64,000 bases of DNA from Asterochloris sp. CNOR1 (Eukaryota > Chlorophyta > Trebouxiophyceae > Trebouxiales > Trebouxiaceae), in contig OZ017755.1 in NCBI GenBank assembly GCA_963969365.1, positions 930,001-994,000 of the forward strand. Reading direction: 5' to 3'. The position numbers and the translations under genes are program-made. This document shows positions 1 through 10,724 of this stretch, one piece after another (within the stretch, counting starts at the first letter, position 1; the number at the start of each line of letters is the position of its first letter). The notes under the pieces were generated by a model, which made no database searches, was not told where the DNA came from, and saw only the letters and a list, made by a program, of their open reading frames with translations.

Positions 1-368
1 AGTCGACGCCTCCTGCTGCACATGGGTTGATCGAGCAAGAAGATGTTGCACTTGATCCCAGCAAGAAGCGTGGGCAATTCGATCCTCGCCTGCTGCACCT
101 GGGTCGCTTCCATTAGGATGGGTTGTCCAGGCCCTCCTGCTGCAGACCCTCACCTGAGGAGTCATGCTCTGTGCAGGTTGCAGCTGCAGCCCAGCAAGCA
201 GGCCAGGCGGCCTCTGAGGCAGGGGCCTATGCTGAGGAACAGCTGAGCAAGGTGCCGGGCTTTAACATCAAGACAGAGGACCCCCATCGAAAGGAGCGTC
301 GGATCTGGAAGGCGCTCCTGATAGCTGGCTCTGCAGCGGGGGCACTGCTGGGGTTCACCCTCCTCTGA
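1..368 (+). CDS. 3' end of an unrecognised gene, hydrophobic C-terminus
   Basis: The supported coding part is a last exon starting about position 180, after an acceptor ending ctctgtgcag, and running to the TGA at 366-368. It encodes an Ala/Gln-rich stretch, then a charged segment (KTEDPHRKERRIWK), then about 17 hydrophobic residues ending ALLGFTLL at the stop. A basic cluster followed by one terminal hydrophobic helix resembles a tail-anchored membrane protein. That is inference, since I do not recognise the family. The upstream bases 1-179 look intronic and contain two similar stretches around 'cctgctgcac'. The 5' part of the gene lies left of the window. Confidence 0.45.
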
Positions 369-1915
369 TGTACAAGACCCCTCATGTACTCCCTTGCGCT
401 CCATGTTGCTAGCTGTATGTTATTGCGTCATGACAGACTCCTCACTGTCAGCTGTAGCCTGTTCGCCTGTCTATTGGTGGAAACGAGCTCTGTTGTGCCT
501 GGCTCGCGGTCGCTTGTCCCTGAGATGCCCCTGTATACCTGAAGAGTTCCCACTCCATCTGATGCCTGGCCCCCGAACGTTCACTTTCCTTTGTACATAA
601 AAGAGATGCCATCACTGAAGGGGAATTCAACACTGCATTTCCGAAAGTGGTCAAACGAAGAAGCCAGTGGAACTTCCAGCTGAAGATCTTCGTGCCTACT
701 GCACAATACAGGCTGCCGACACCACCAGCACCTGTGGCTGTCCTGTGCTCAAGCCATGCTGTGTTCAAACATGACCTTGAGCAGCGCCGTGACCGGGAGA
801 CTCATGCCAAGCAGGCAACATCTTGTTGGCAGGACACCGTGCAGGTAGGTCTGCCTGGGAGGGAACAGTGCAGCATTCTAGATCATTCCCTGCACAACCT
901 GTGCCTAAAGTGGCAGTGGCCTGCAATGTCCACTCTCACTGCAAACCATGCTGGTGTAGCCTCACGCCTTGCCTCAGACCGTCCTCACAAGTGCTGCCAC
1001 CCAAGGCGGCCCATACCAGCGCAATGCCGTTTTGGCGCCGGAGCAACGGCCAGCGCCTACAGAGCAGAATGCTGGCTGCCCCTGCACTGTCATGAGAGAC
1101 TGATGACTGGACGTAGTTGCCTGCATGCTGCAGGGGCCGCTTGCATCGCCTGCAGCTGCTGGCTGTGTCTCAGGCACACGAAGACAGCCCTATCCCCGGG
1201 TTGGAGCCTTCCACTGAGGCAGGCGCCCTGGCAAGCCAGGTCAAGCGCGTATCCACCGCCGGGTGCGCCAGCTCTTGTTCTGCATTCTATTCTCCATTTG
1301 TTGCGGGCGCTGCATTTGTGGGATCTGTGGCCGGCACCCGTTCAGAGCTGTAAAGGAGCACTTCAGGGCGGGCGGGGTTCACGTTGCTGGGGGTGTGCGT
1401 TGCCCTGATTCATTACGCTCAGCCCGCCTCCACTGCTGTGGGTGCCAGCTTGTGGCATATTGGATCAGGGCGGTTGCAGTCCTTCAGGCCCTGCCATGCT
1501 GCGCACTGGTGCCAGTGAACCCCTTTGCAGACCAGGGCAGAGGCGGCTTGAGCTTGCTCATTGCGGCCCTTCCCAAGGCTTCTCGGCGGCTTGGAAACTT
1601 GCCATGCACGCTCTGCATCCAGCAAGCCTGCAGAATACACCATCTGGTCTCTCTGCGCCGCAGTATCCTGACATAGCACACCACAGCCTGTGCTTTACAA
1701 GCCTGCAAGAGCCCTTGCCTGCCTGCATCTGGTCAAGGTGAAGGGCACGTGGCCCAGCAGCCACATGTGCCAGGGCCGGGCCCAGATGCTTGACAGGCCT
1801 GCAAGTTTTCAGTCCCTGCCTGCTGCACGTGAAGCTTGCAGACTCAGGCCTCAACGTCCAGCAGTCTGCAGCGGTGGCTCTGTAAGCCTCCATCACGCCA
1901 TGCCCTGCCTGCAGC
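369..1915. other. Region without a supportable gene
   Basis: I see no exon chain here that I can defend. ORFs exist on both strands, including a long minus-strand frame that runs through into the next gene, but none shows recognisable protein features or consistent splice phases. A stretch around 647-840 (+) that ends in 'cag|gtaggt', and another around 1197-1260, could be 5' exons of the following plus-strand gene. The remaining sequence is ctgcag-rich and looks like intron or spacer. Confidence 0.3.
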
Positions 1916-1917
1916 AA

Positions 1918-3793
1918 GTCAAAGCGCAAGGCTCGTGCACCCAAAGCGGTTGACAGTGCTTCCGAAGTGACAGTGGACGAGGCTGGCCCACCAGCCAAGC
2001 AGGTGATGGCAGTGACTGTTGCACCCCTGACATATGGTGATAGCTTCATGTCCGAATGGCCCCTTTGAGGCTGGTCTGCCAGCCCAGCAGGTAGGGCAAT
2101 AGTAGTGCACACACTGGCACGATTGGGAAGCACCAAAGGACCCCCAGGTGAGGCTGGCAAAGGCGACAAGCGACCGACTCCACAGCACAAGTTCATGCAG
2201 CCGGCAGAAGGGTTGCAAGTGGACAGCGAACCTTGGACTTGTCCGCAGGCCGCCAAGGTGCCCAGAGCCACCACAGCCAGGCGCAAGTCCACCACAACCA
2301 AGGCAGCAGCAGGCGACACCGCGACAGCAGGCGCCACCAAGACAAAGGCCGCAGCGGGTGGCACAGCCAAGACCAAGGCGGCGGCTGGGAAGCGAAAGCC
2401 TCGCGCCACCAAGGCTGCCGCTACTGCAGTGGCCGAGGCACCTGCTGTGCAGGCTTCAGCGGGGTCTGAGGCACAGCCCAAGGCGGCTGCTGAGACCTCG
2501 CCGTGAGTGTGAAGGGTGATGCTGCTGAGCCATGTGGTGCCATGGCTTGACCTTTGAAAGCTGGAGGGAAAGCCAGATGCACCGCCCAGGGCGGCTGCCC
2601 GAGACGTCATGGTGGCCTTGTCTCCAAGTGTGCCTTGCAGGTAGCATGCTGCTGAGTTCTTGCCCTGGCAGAGAGCTAGGCCCTGCCATGGTTGTGGCAT
2701 GCACACGCCACCCACTGCACCCAGCCCCTCCCCGAGGACTTTCTCTGCACGGGTATGCTGATGAGCTGGCCTCCCCTGGCGGAGCTTTGAGCTTTGCTTA
2801 TGCGGAACAGTATGCCTTCGGCTCAGCTTCACTGGTCTGCAGGGGTTGTGATGATGAGCTGGTCTCCCGGCAGAGGGACGCCCGCGAGTTCATCTCGCCC
2901 TGGCTGACAGCTAAGGCGGCCGGCCCTGAGGTAGGCACAGCTGACACACTGAGGCACCTGTGGGAGCAGGATGCAGGGCTGCTTGCCGACCAGCAGGAGC
3001 GGGCCCTCAAGCGGCTGCTCTCTCAGGGGTGGCAGTTGTGCTTCGAGGCCCATGTTGGGCTCAAGGGTATCTATTTTTTGCATGGCTGTGGGACATGTCT
3101 GCCGTGGGACAAGTCTGCAGTGCAGGCCGCACCCTTGAAGAGGCTGCAGTCTCAGGGCTTGCAGGTGTGCTATAGAGCCTGGCATTGCACTGAGGGAAGC
3201 TAGACAATGCTCCGTAGAACAGCAGCATCGTGCCCTCAAGCGGGTGCTGTCCAGGCTCTTCTGGGCTTCTTTGCCTTGTGGGACTTGCGCTCAGGACTTG
3301 GGGCACCTATCTGTCAGGATAACTGATTTTGTTCCTTAGCGCAGGTGGGTGCATGGGACATTGCTGCTTTGAGGCGTGGCATACCTCCGCTGTAACTGTT
3401 GACCTGGCAGGCCCCCACAGCAATGTGTGCACGCTGCCAATCGCTGTCCTGTCCACATCTCAGTAATCTTGGTGATCAATGGCCTCAGCCACCCTGCACA
3501 GAAGGCAAATCTCCCAGCATTTTCAAGCAATCTTGCCACCTCTGCAGGTTGCTGCGGCTCGTGTTGCTGCTGATAACAGTGAGGTAGATCCTGACAAGTC
3601 AGAGGAGGGGACCAGTGGGTTGGAGGATACTGTGGCTGCACCAACAGCATCTGCAGGCAGTGAGGAAGCTGGCACTGCAGAGGACAGCAGCCAGAGCAAA
3701 TTCAGCCCGACAGAGACTCTGGAGGATGGCAGCATGATGTTTTCAACTGAGGCGCTCAGCACCATGAGCTTTGAGGAGATCCTCACCCCCTAG
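1918..3793 (+). CDS. Unrecognised Ala/Lys-rich basic protein (multi-exon, 5' end unclear)
   Basis: Supported exons are about 1918-2001 (basic, starts near KSKRKARAPK, donor after CAG), about 2250-2504 (Ala/Lys/Thr-rich, like a histone-H1 tail, with repeated KAAAG-type blocks), an open stretch about 2876-3030 (starts DAREFISPWL, includes QQERALKRLL) and the last exon about 3549-3793 (acidic and Ser-rich, stop TAG at 3791). The TGA that seems to close the second exon overlaps a consensus donor (gtgagt), so I read it as a splice site. The boundary between the third and last exons does not close in phase, so an exon is missing or misplaced. Basic N-terminal repeats suggest a nucleic-acid or chromatin-binding protein, but no domain is recognised. 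It is convergent with MTR3, with 148 bases between stops. Confidence 0.45.
1979..2180 (+). repeat. Degenerate tandem copies of an exon end plus donor site
   Basis: The exon end beginning gaggctggcc at 1979, followed by its donor, recurs at about 2067 (again followed by caggtaggg) and in part at about 2149. Spacing is 88 and 82 bases. The copies lie in the downstream intron and are decayed. Confidence 0.6.
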
Positions 3794-3941
3794 ACATGCC
3801 CCAAAAGCCCACAATGACACAGTGCTCTGCTTTTTTGCACAGTTTTGGTGTTTGACGAGAAGACCTTGGTGATGCTGAGTTGACTCTGTCCACTGCGAGA
3901 CTACTGAAAGCATGCATTTTTCACAGACACCCGCACCAGCA

Positions 3942-5885
3942 TTAATGACTGTGGGGCCCTGATGGTTCTGAGGTCTTGGACTTATCATCGAGCACCTTTG
4001 TCCGCAGGTGTTGCCTCAGGACCTCATCCAATTGAGAGCATCCGCCCATGCACAGTTCAATGGCCTCTGTGCAGTCTGAGTTGCTCCATTCCCCAGTCAA
4101 GAGCACCTGTGTGACCTGCAGGCAAAGAGACCTGTCAGCCTCTCCCAGACCAGACAAATGCCATGGCACACGCTTGCTAGAGTCAGAAACCTGCCATGCT
4201 GCCTGCCTGCCAGAAAGCAGGAGAGAAGGAGGCCAGCCTGCTTACTAGGTTTGCCTGAGGCATCATGGCCAGCATGAGTGAGCCATCCTGCTGATGTTCC
4301 TCATCAAGTGTTGGGTCCAGCAGCAGGTGCCCAGACACTCTTGCCTGCAGGCAGTGCGCTCATGGTGCCGAACAGCAAGGGCTGATTGCAAGCCTGTGAG
4401 AGGGCCACGCCAGGGTTATCGCAGCTGAAAAGCCAGCAACCAAGCAGAGATCACCAGGCTGCAGCTGTGTGGTGACGGCACGCAGGCTCACAGGCAGTGG
4501 CCTGCTACACGGGTCCACGCGCTTCTCACCACTGCACAAGCCGACACGACATCATACATCTGCAGCCCAGCGCTAGCCAGCGCCAGGGAGGCTGCATTGA
4601 TGGCCACAGCTAGGTCAGCACCACCCGACTCCAGCACCAGGCAGTAGACATCCACATTGCTTTTGGGGAAGGTGTGGGTCTGCAGCGAGGCCAGCAGCGC
4701 GGTGTGCATCAGGCTGGAGATCTCACGCTCCTCTGTACTCTGCAGCCGGGGGGCACCACAACCTCAGGCAAGTCTGAAGACACAAATGGCCAAAGCTGTC
4801 GCCATGTTGGTCCGGAGCGTGGGCCAGTCCAATACGAGTTCTGCAGCAAGGGGAACGACGAGGTAAGGCATGTACAAGCTCACAGCCATCACGATCATGG
4901 GCCAAACAGGGAGGCAACATGCCCTGTGATCTGCGGCTATGAGCACCACAAGCCCAGGCAATGTGCACAGCATGGGAAGCAGCCAGCACAGTGGTGGCCT
5001 TCACACAAAGGGCAGGTAGACTCGGTGCCCCGCAGACAGGGGTGCCACAAACTCAGGCACCTTCACAGCAACTGTGCAGGAAAGGCAGCACACCATGGGG
5101 CCTCCACAGAAAAAATTCCCGTGGGGCACACCCGCCACAGTGCAAGCATGATTGCCCCAAGAGAGAGTGAGACAGCCATCTAGTGGCTTCGAAAGAGCAG
5201 GCCATCCACTGCTTGGCATGTGATGACTAGCATTTCTTGGACCTGTACACATTTGCTGACGGCAACTCTGCATGAAGCATGCACTGGGCAGGGCCGCTTC
5301 CTGATGGTTGGCACCAATTGCTGAAGCACCCTTGAGTGCTCCCAACATGTGAGGCGAGAGTGCTCACCTGCATGAAGCTCTTGCCTCGCTGCCTGGTGGC
5401 AAAAGTGGCAATCTTGACATCACATGTCAGCCTGCCCTGCTCACTGAAGCTGGTTTTTCTGTCTCTGGGACGAGGCCCATACCTGCAGCACACAAAGGCC
5501 CTTGCCAAGATCTTGCCAAACCCTGCAGTTGCGGTGGGGACATCTGCACACTCACACAGCGGCCATGACCTTAGTGTCACTGAACTCTGCGTATGCTGAT
5601 CCTGAGGCATTGCTGTTGAGACCAGAGTCCACGAAGACCTGCATGATGTAGGTTGGCAGCAGTCAAAGCATGCTCAGCACAGCGGCATTATATCTGAGGT
5701 CTTTCTCTTACCTGTCTGAATTCCTCAAAGCTCCTGCAAAGCATGGCTAGATCATCAGATGCTGCAGAACCAGTCAAGGCAGATGCACAACGAGCTGACC
5801 TGCCATCCAGTCGCTGCTGTCCACTGATCACATTCTCGGGCCAGCTCTCGATCTGCAATGGCACAGACGCAGCTGCTTGGGACAT
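3942..5885 (-). CDS. MTR3: Exosome complex subunit MTR3 (RNase PH-like, EXOSC6 family)
   Basis: Seven exons, phase-consistent: 5885-5800, 5733-5712, 5638-5556, 5482-5368, 4739-4530, 4344-4246 and 4115-3942, giving 262 residues. The protein is co-linear with plant MTR3: LDGR near the start, the GSAYAEF strand, YGPRPRD then GRLTCDV, TFPKSNVDVYCLVLESGG, and VTQVLLTGEW followed by the C-terminal helix. MTR3 is one of six RNase-PH-fold subunits of the exosome core ring in nucleus and cytoplasm, where it helps form the channel for 3'-5' RNA decay and rRNA processing. The eukaryotic ring subunits of this type are usually structural. The start is the first in-frame ATG with a typical N-terminus. The second exon is only 22 bases. 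The gene is divergent from the ASCH gene, with 165 bases between start codons. Confidence 0.9.
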
Positions 5886-6050
5886 GCTTTGACTGGGTTC
5901 GCCTTTGACCTAGACCAGTCAGCCTGACCAGCCCATGACTGTGCCATTTCAAGTCCACACATAAAATTGCTTTGAGATGCAAGCTGAAGATGTGGGCCTG
6001 GAGTGCAAGGTGATACCAGCACTTGTTGCATCTAGCACCTCTACTGCTCA
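5886..6050. promoter_or_regulatory. Putative bidirectional promoter, MTR3 / ASCH gene
   Basis: Only 165 bases separate the start codons of two divergent genes, so both promoters and 5' UTRs must lie here or overlap the genes. No clear TATA box or other element was recognised. The call rests on gene arrangement alone. Confidence 0.4.
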
Positions 6051-6712
6051 ATGCAAGACCTCCATCTGCAGGCAGCTTGGTGTCAAATGCTGCTCAGTGG
6101 AGTAAAGACCATTGAAGTGCGTGCATATGCCCTGCCAGAGTCCCTGAGAGGTGGTTGCTGCATCAAGCTGGCACAGCACCGCGCATATGGTCAACATGTG
6201 GTGCTCACAGGGCGCAGGATATGGCTGCTGGCCAGCACTGGGGAGGATGGCGTCTCCAACCTGAAAGACATGGTGCAAGCGGGAGACACCACTGCCCAAG
6301 TGGTGGGTGTTGCCTCAATTGCAGGACAAGCGGAGTGGGAAGGCCGAGCACTTTCTGTCACTGCAGGTGGGCTGCGTGGGCTTCAGCGGCTGCAAGGAGT
6401 ACCAGTCTGCGAGGGCCTTTGCAAAATGTTCAGGCAGTCACTGTGTTCCCGCGAAAAGCATCTATGCATTCAGTGAAGGTAACGTTTGGAAAGCAATGGT
6501 CAGATGATGAATGCAAAGCAATCATGCCACTGCAAGATGTGCCTGATGCAGCTGCAGGTGACCAGCGGCAGGCATTCGGCTGGCAGCTGCAGTCAGTGCA
6601 GGCCCTGAAAGGGGCAAGACCTTTGCCGAGTATGACAAGAATACATAGATCTCTGTTCAGCATGTCGGGCATGCCCACTTGTCAGCACCGAGACAGAGAG
6701 AGCAGCGAATGA
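6051..6712 (+). CDS. ASCH-domain protein
   Basis: Three exons, phase-consistent: 6051-6299, 6367-6478 and 6558-6712, giving 171 residues. The N-terminus has the ASCH/PUA-like pattern: LHLQAAWCQMLLSGVKTIEVR (cf. the family's 'W...i..G.KtvE.R'), a RRIWLLAST strand, VGCVGFSGCKEYQS, and a final FGWQLQSVQAL strand, where the family has YGW. ASCH domains have a PUA-like fold proposed to bind RNA or modified nucleosides. The exact substrate cannot be told from sequence. The first donor (gtggtg) is weak. The 67-base first intron begins with a degenerate copy of the start of exon 2 (VVGVASIAG versus VGCVGFSGC). Divergent from MTR3, and EMC5 begins 162 bases downstream in the same direction. Confidence 0.75.
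6300..6400 (+). repeat. Exon-start echo in ASCH intron 1
   Basis: Bases 6300-6335 resemble 6367-6402, the first bases of exon 2, at 67-base spacing. Their translations are visibly similar. The intron may have arisen by tandem duplication of this segment. Confidence 0.5.
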
Positions 6713-6874
6713 GATAACAAGATAGCTTCAAAGTCCGCGGCCCCCAATGATCGGCCATGAAAGCCAGCATGCTCCGAGCTGCCTGTACTGCTGTACTCTT
6801 GACTTTGAGCGTTGGATTTGTAGTCAAATCCACATTCTCTTTCTCTCACGACTCCCACTGCAACTGCCGGCTTC

Positions 6875-7405
6875 ATGGTGCTCGGCTTGTCCACAGCTGG
6901 TCTGGCCGTCCTGTCAGGACTGACTCTGCTGGGCTTTGCAGCATATCAAACACTTCAGTGTGAGCTTGATGTCACATCTGCACTGCATGTCCCTCCAGGC
7001 GGGCCACTGAGGAAGGATCTCACTGTGCCTGCAGACAGCAATGAACTGAAGCTTACACAGCAGGAGTTCACAGGAGTGCCGTTCACAATCACTGTGGAGC
7101 TCCTGGTGGCGGCAGGAGTCACCATGTGGGGTGAGAAACCCCCCTGCATCATGCAGCCATATACTCTGTTGGTCCTGCTCTGAGCTCGGAACGCTTGTTT
7201 TGCAGGGAGCTTGCTGATCTCTGGGAACTTCAAACCTATCAGCGCCCTCACAAACCAGAAGTAAGTCTGGCTGCGTGCCAAGAGTGCTGGGCTCCTGCAT
7301 GCAACACTGTGTTCATGCTGCAGGGGCCTGGATGCGTCTGCTTTACGGTCAGACTTCATGGTGTTCAACCACAGAGGCAGCGCCCTGCCCCTTGACGTCC
7401 AATGA
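6875..7405 (+). CDS. EMC5: ER membrane protein complex subunit 5 (EMC5/MMGT1)
   Basis: Four exons, phase-consistent: 6875-6959, 7035-7130, 7206-7260 and 7324-7405, giving 105 residues, the usual EMC5 size. An N-terminal hydrophobic helix (GLAVLSGLTLLGFAAY) is followed by a short polar loop and a second helix (VPFTITVELLVAAGVTMWG). The C-terminus has the family signature SDFMVFNHRGSAL. EMC5 is a two-helix subunit of the conserved EMC insertase, which places tail-anchored and multipass proteins in the ER membrane. An alternative acceptor for exon 2 at about 7004 would insert ten residues. I preferred 7035 because it gives the expected YxxLLKLT-like loop. Confidence 0.88.
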
Positions 7406-7894
7406 AAGCATGCAGCTATGATGATGATGCCATGTCATCAATGTGCTGTCATCTCACAGAGTTGACGCCCTGCACTTTGATGTCCAACAAAACCCTGCAC
7501 CTTACTTGGCTACGTTAGCTTGCTCACACATGACTGAATGCATGCTCCAGTAGTGCGATTTCAACATTTTTGTTGAAGCCTAATGAACAATACATCCTGC
7601 TGTACAAATTTGCAAAGCGCTGCAACACTGCTGCTGCTGCCAGACTTGACTGGGGTCCACTCTTGATACTTTGGGCTCAACATGTTCTTTGTCTATTGGG
7701 GACTGTGCTCTTCAAATTCTGGCACGATGATGCCATATCCCTGCAGTGCACACCAGCAGCGCTAACACAGCCAGGCAGTAGATAGCAGCAGTATGAACAC
7801 CAAGCCAGGCCGCACATCGAGGGGCAGGTTGCAACGCTGAAATTGGACAGGCCAAGGCTGCACATCAAAGTGAAGGGGCAATGCACAATCTGCA
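7406..7894. other. EMC5 3' flank with a decayed copy of its last exon
   Basis: No gene is visible. Bases about 7460-7488 (starting gttgacgccctgcactttga) are a degenerate copy of the EMC5 terminal coding bases at 7375-7403, 85 bases away. This shows that the echo duplications are not confined to introns. The rest should hold the 3' ends of EMC5 (+) and PSRP1 (-), which converge here. No certain polyadenylation signal was identified. Confidence 0.5.
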
Positions 7895-10522
7895 TCAAAC
7901 CCTCCAGGCCTGAGCTAATCTGTCAACAAGCCCGGCCCGGGCGCAGCCAGCCTGCATCAGTCTTCCAACCTGGTTCTTCCTCTTGTAAACCACTTGAACC
8001 TTGTCAGATGATTGCTCCCTGCAGGCAGGCAGAAGGCTAACAGGCTTGAGATGCAGCAGCCACAGACAGCAGGCAGGTTCCAGCAACGCCCCCTTGTCCC
8101 ATCTGCTGTTCATCAGGACATTGGCTTGCCACAGATGCGGCAGCCCTGGAGGCCATGTTGCCCCTTGCCATGAGACAACAGCAACAGATTTGCTGCTCCC
8201 TTTGTCTGCACAATGCATCCACCTGAAGAGATAGAAGCTGTGGCCTAGCTGATCACACTGCTCCAGAGCTGACTCAACAGACATGGGTGCCAGAAAGAAG
8301 TACCTGCAGGCAGTGCGCAGCATTGTGGGTGCTGCTTGCACTTTGGGCTACCCAACCATGCACCACAGGGGTGGTGGGTTTTTGCCTTTCATCAAGTTGA
8401 CCTGCTGGCTGCCGCGCAGGATGTAAGGGTGCTGCATGTGCTGCTGCCTGTGACACTACGGCAGTCTGTCTGAGGCACAGGCACACTGCACATGGCACGC
8501 AAGACCCAGCACCAGCAGTCCAGATCTGAGTCTCTACAGGATTACAGCAGCAGGGGGCTGAAAATCAGCCATGGCATCAAACTCTAGCCTGCTGCATGGC
8601 ACAGAGCACAATCAAGGACGTTGTCTGGCAGTATCAAGCTGCACGCAGCAGGACCAGGTACAGGTGGGTCTCCTGGAATCGATACACATACTTACTTGGT
8701 GCGTAGCACGTCAGATGGCATGACTATGTTGGGCCTTGCGCCGTTGGTGCCAGTCGCTGGCGCAGGCGCTGGTGCATCCACATCTAGCAGGTCAGCTTCT
8801 TCTGCCAGCTCCTCTGCCTTCACCTGCAGGCAAGTTTTATTCCTTTATGCATCTTCTGCAGGGCCCACATGCCATCAGCCATGAGATGCCACATGTGAAG
8901 CTGCCCATCTGAGTCAGCAGTGGCTGCTCACTGCCCGGCTGCAGCCAGCAGGCGCCATGCTCCTGGACAGGAGTGCTGATAGTGTTGTGATGCTCTGAAC
9001 CTGTCTTCTGCAACAGCTGCAATCAGAGAGGCAAGCAATCAGAGAGGCAAGCAATCTTGCACACACTGGGCACACCTGTGCGGGGCTGGAGCGAGGGCGT
9101 GCCCGGCCTGACCACTTGCCCTTGTCGATAGCCTTCTCCTTGACCTGCAGGCCCATGAAGCATCCTGGCCCAGGTGCAGCATCAAAGGGTGCCGCAACAC
9201 AGTGCTGGCCACGGGTGTACCCAGAAGCCTGGAGTTGAGTGGTGAAGGCTTCACCAAGCATTGGGTGCTACACAGGTCGAGCAACCCAGGGATGTCATTG
9301 TGCTGCAGCTGCAGAGCGGGCTGACGCATCTGCCCAGCATGCGAGGCAGGCACAGACGCCATGGGTGCAGTCTTGCTGCTTTCCAATTGGTGCATCGTGC
9401 TGGCCAGTTGTGCTTGGAAGCAGCCAGGGGTGCAACATTGTCCGCAGCAAGGGTGCCAGCTAGTCGACTGGTGCAGCAAGATAGGGCGCCCACAGAGAAT
9501 TGATTCAGAAGCTGCAGACATTGCCATACCTTGCGCAGCTTGCGCTTCAAACGATCACACACCAGGTCTATGCTTGCGTACCTGCAAAGCCACAGCCCAG
9601 AGTGTCATTCTGCAAGGTCTCCGCGGTCCAACCCCCCTTGGGCAATTCTGTCTGCATGGTGCACATGTCATCATCCCTCTGCCTGTCTTTTGCACTGCTA
9701 CTGTCACAGCATGCCAGCAGGGGACTTGAGAGCAACTTCTTTAGCAGGCAGACTAGTCTCCAAGCCCACTATCAAACCTGAACCCAGTCTCACATGTTGT
9801 CCTCCACATCCTCTGCCCTGAAGATGCCATTGCGCAGCGTGTATACTGTAATCTCGGTCCGTTGCTGCTTTTTGCCATGGCTCCTCTCACCGCCGCTGAC
9901 AGACAGGCGGATCTCAACCTTCTTGAGCTCCCCCTCAAAATGTGACACAGCCTTGCCAACCTGCAGCATGAGCAGGCACAGGTTTGCAGCCGCGCTTTGG
10001 TGTCGATGGCTTGGTAGGAGCATGGCCTTGACTCTGACACCCAGGGCCTTGGTGATGCCTTACAAATGCTACTCTACAGCTTCAGGCCAGGGGAGCCAGG
10101 GCAGAGAGACGGCAATGAATGCCTGTCGTGGCAGGTGCAAAGCGCAGGTGTCGGGCATCGTCTGCAGACTGGGAGGCATACCTTGTCCTCAGCATAGGCC
10201 TTCAGAGCAGGTGTCAGATCCATGTGCAGCCCCTGCATCGACTGGAGTGGTGAGGCATGAACTCTGCAAACATGCAGATCGTGAGAAGTTCAGCAAGGCC
10301 TGCCTGTGTGACCAGCTTCACAGTGCTGGGCTCTGCGGCGGCAGCCTGGGCAATGCACAAGGATCGCTTCCTGGCATCCAGAGGCTGCTGGTGCTGCAGA
10401 GCCAGGCCCCTGTGGCATGGGCTCCTCAGAGAGAAGGCATGGCCTTGCGCAAGCGCCGGCCGAATGCCAGAACAGCGATGCTGACTGGACATGAGCGGCA
10501 TAGCGGTCAGGGCAATGAACAA
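7895..10522 (-). CDS. PSRP1: Plastid ribosome hibernation factor, long HPF type (PSRP1)
   Basis: Eight exons, phase-consistent: 10522-10304, 10232-10182, 9960-9794, 9581-9530, 9144-9076, 8823-8696, 8303-8223 and 8018-7895, giving 296 residues. Residues 1 to about 60 are Ser/Arg/Ala-rich and look like a chloroplast transit peptide. The N-terminal HPF/YfiA fold follows (DLTPALKAYAEDKVGKAVSH, KKVEIRLSVSGG, RAEDVEDNMYASIDL, RLKRKLRK). After a linker comes the C-terminal dimerisation domain (VLRTKYFFLAPMSVESALEQ, GHSFYLFR, DKVQVVYKRK). Long HPFs bind the decoding centre and dimerise or silence 70S ribosomes under stress or darkness. The last about 25 residues after VVYKRK replace the usual 'GG-G-LI' ending. 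Intron 1 appears to use a GC donor (CAG|gcaggc). A GT alternative three codons upstream would remove family residues. Confidence 0.88.
9021..9052. repeat. Perfect 16-base tandem duplication
   Basis: The unit aatcagagaggcaagc occurs twice in direct succession (9021-9036 and 9037-9052) in the PSRP1 intron just upstream of the plus-strand position of exon 5. Being perfect, it is far younger than the other intronic copies. Confidence 0.9.
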
Positions 10523-10724
10523 TTACTGGAGGGGAATCTCAAGTGCTTGGAAGATCTCCTGCAGATCTGATCTGTCTTTGCGTGTAGTAGCTGCATGAAG
10601 AGCCTGGTTAGCCTGCTTACTGTTATCATCCAAATCAAATGAACTGATGCACACTATTGGGCTTAGGCATGCATGTATCCTGAAGACTCAGAGGGCAGGG
10701 GGAATGCAGGTGATGATTGCTATT

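Noticed and set aside
1558-2832. 424-codon open frame on the minus strand
   Set aside because: It overlaps plus-strand exons with consistent splice signals, is compositionally odd (Ala/Val/Cys/His runs) and shows no family pattern. It is a shadow of the repetitive plus-strand coding region.
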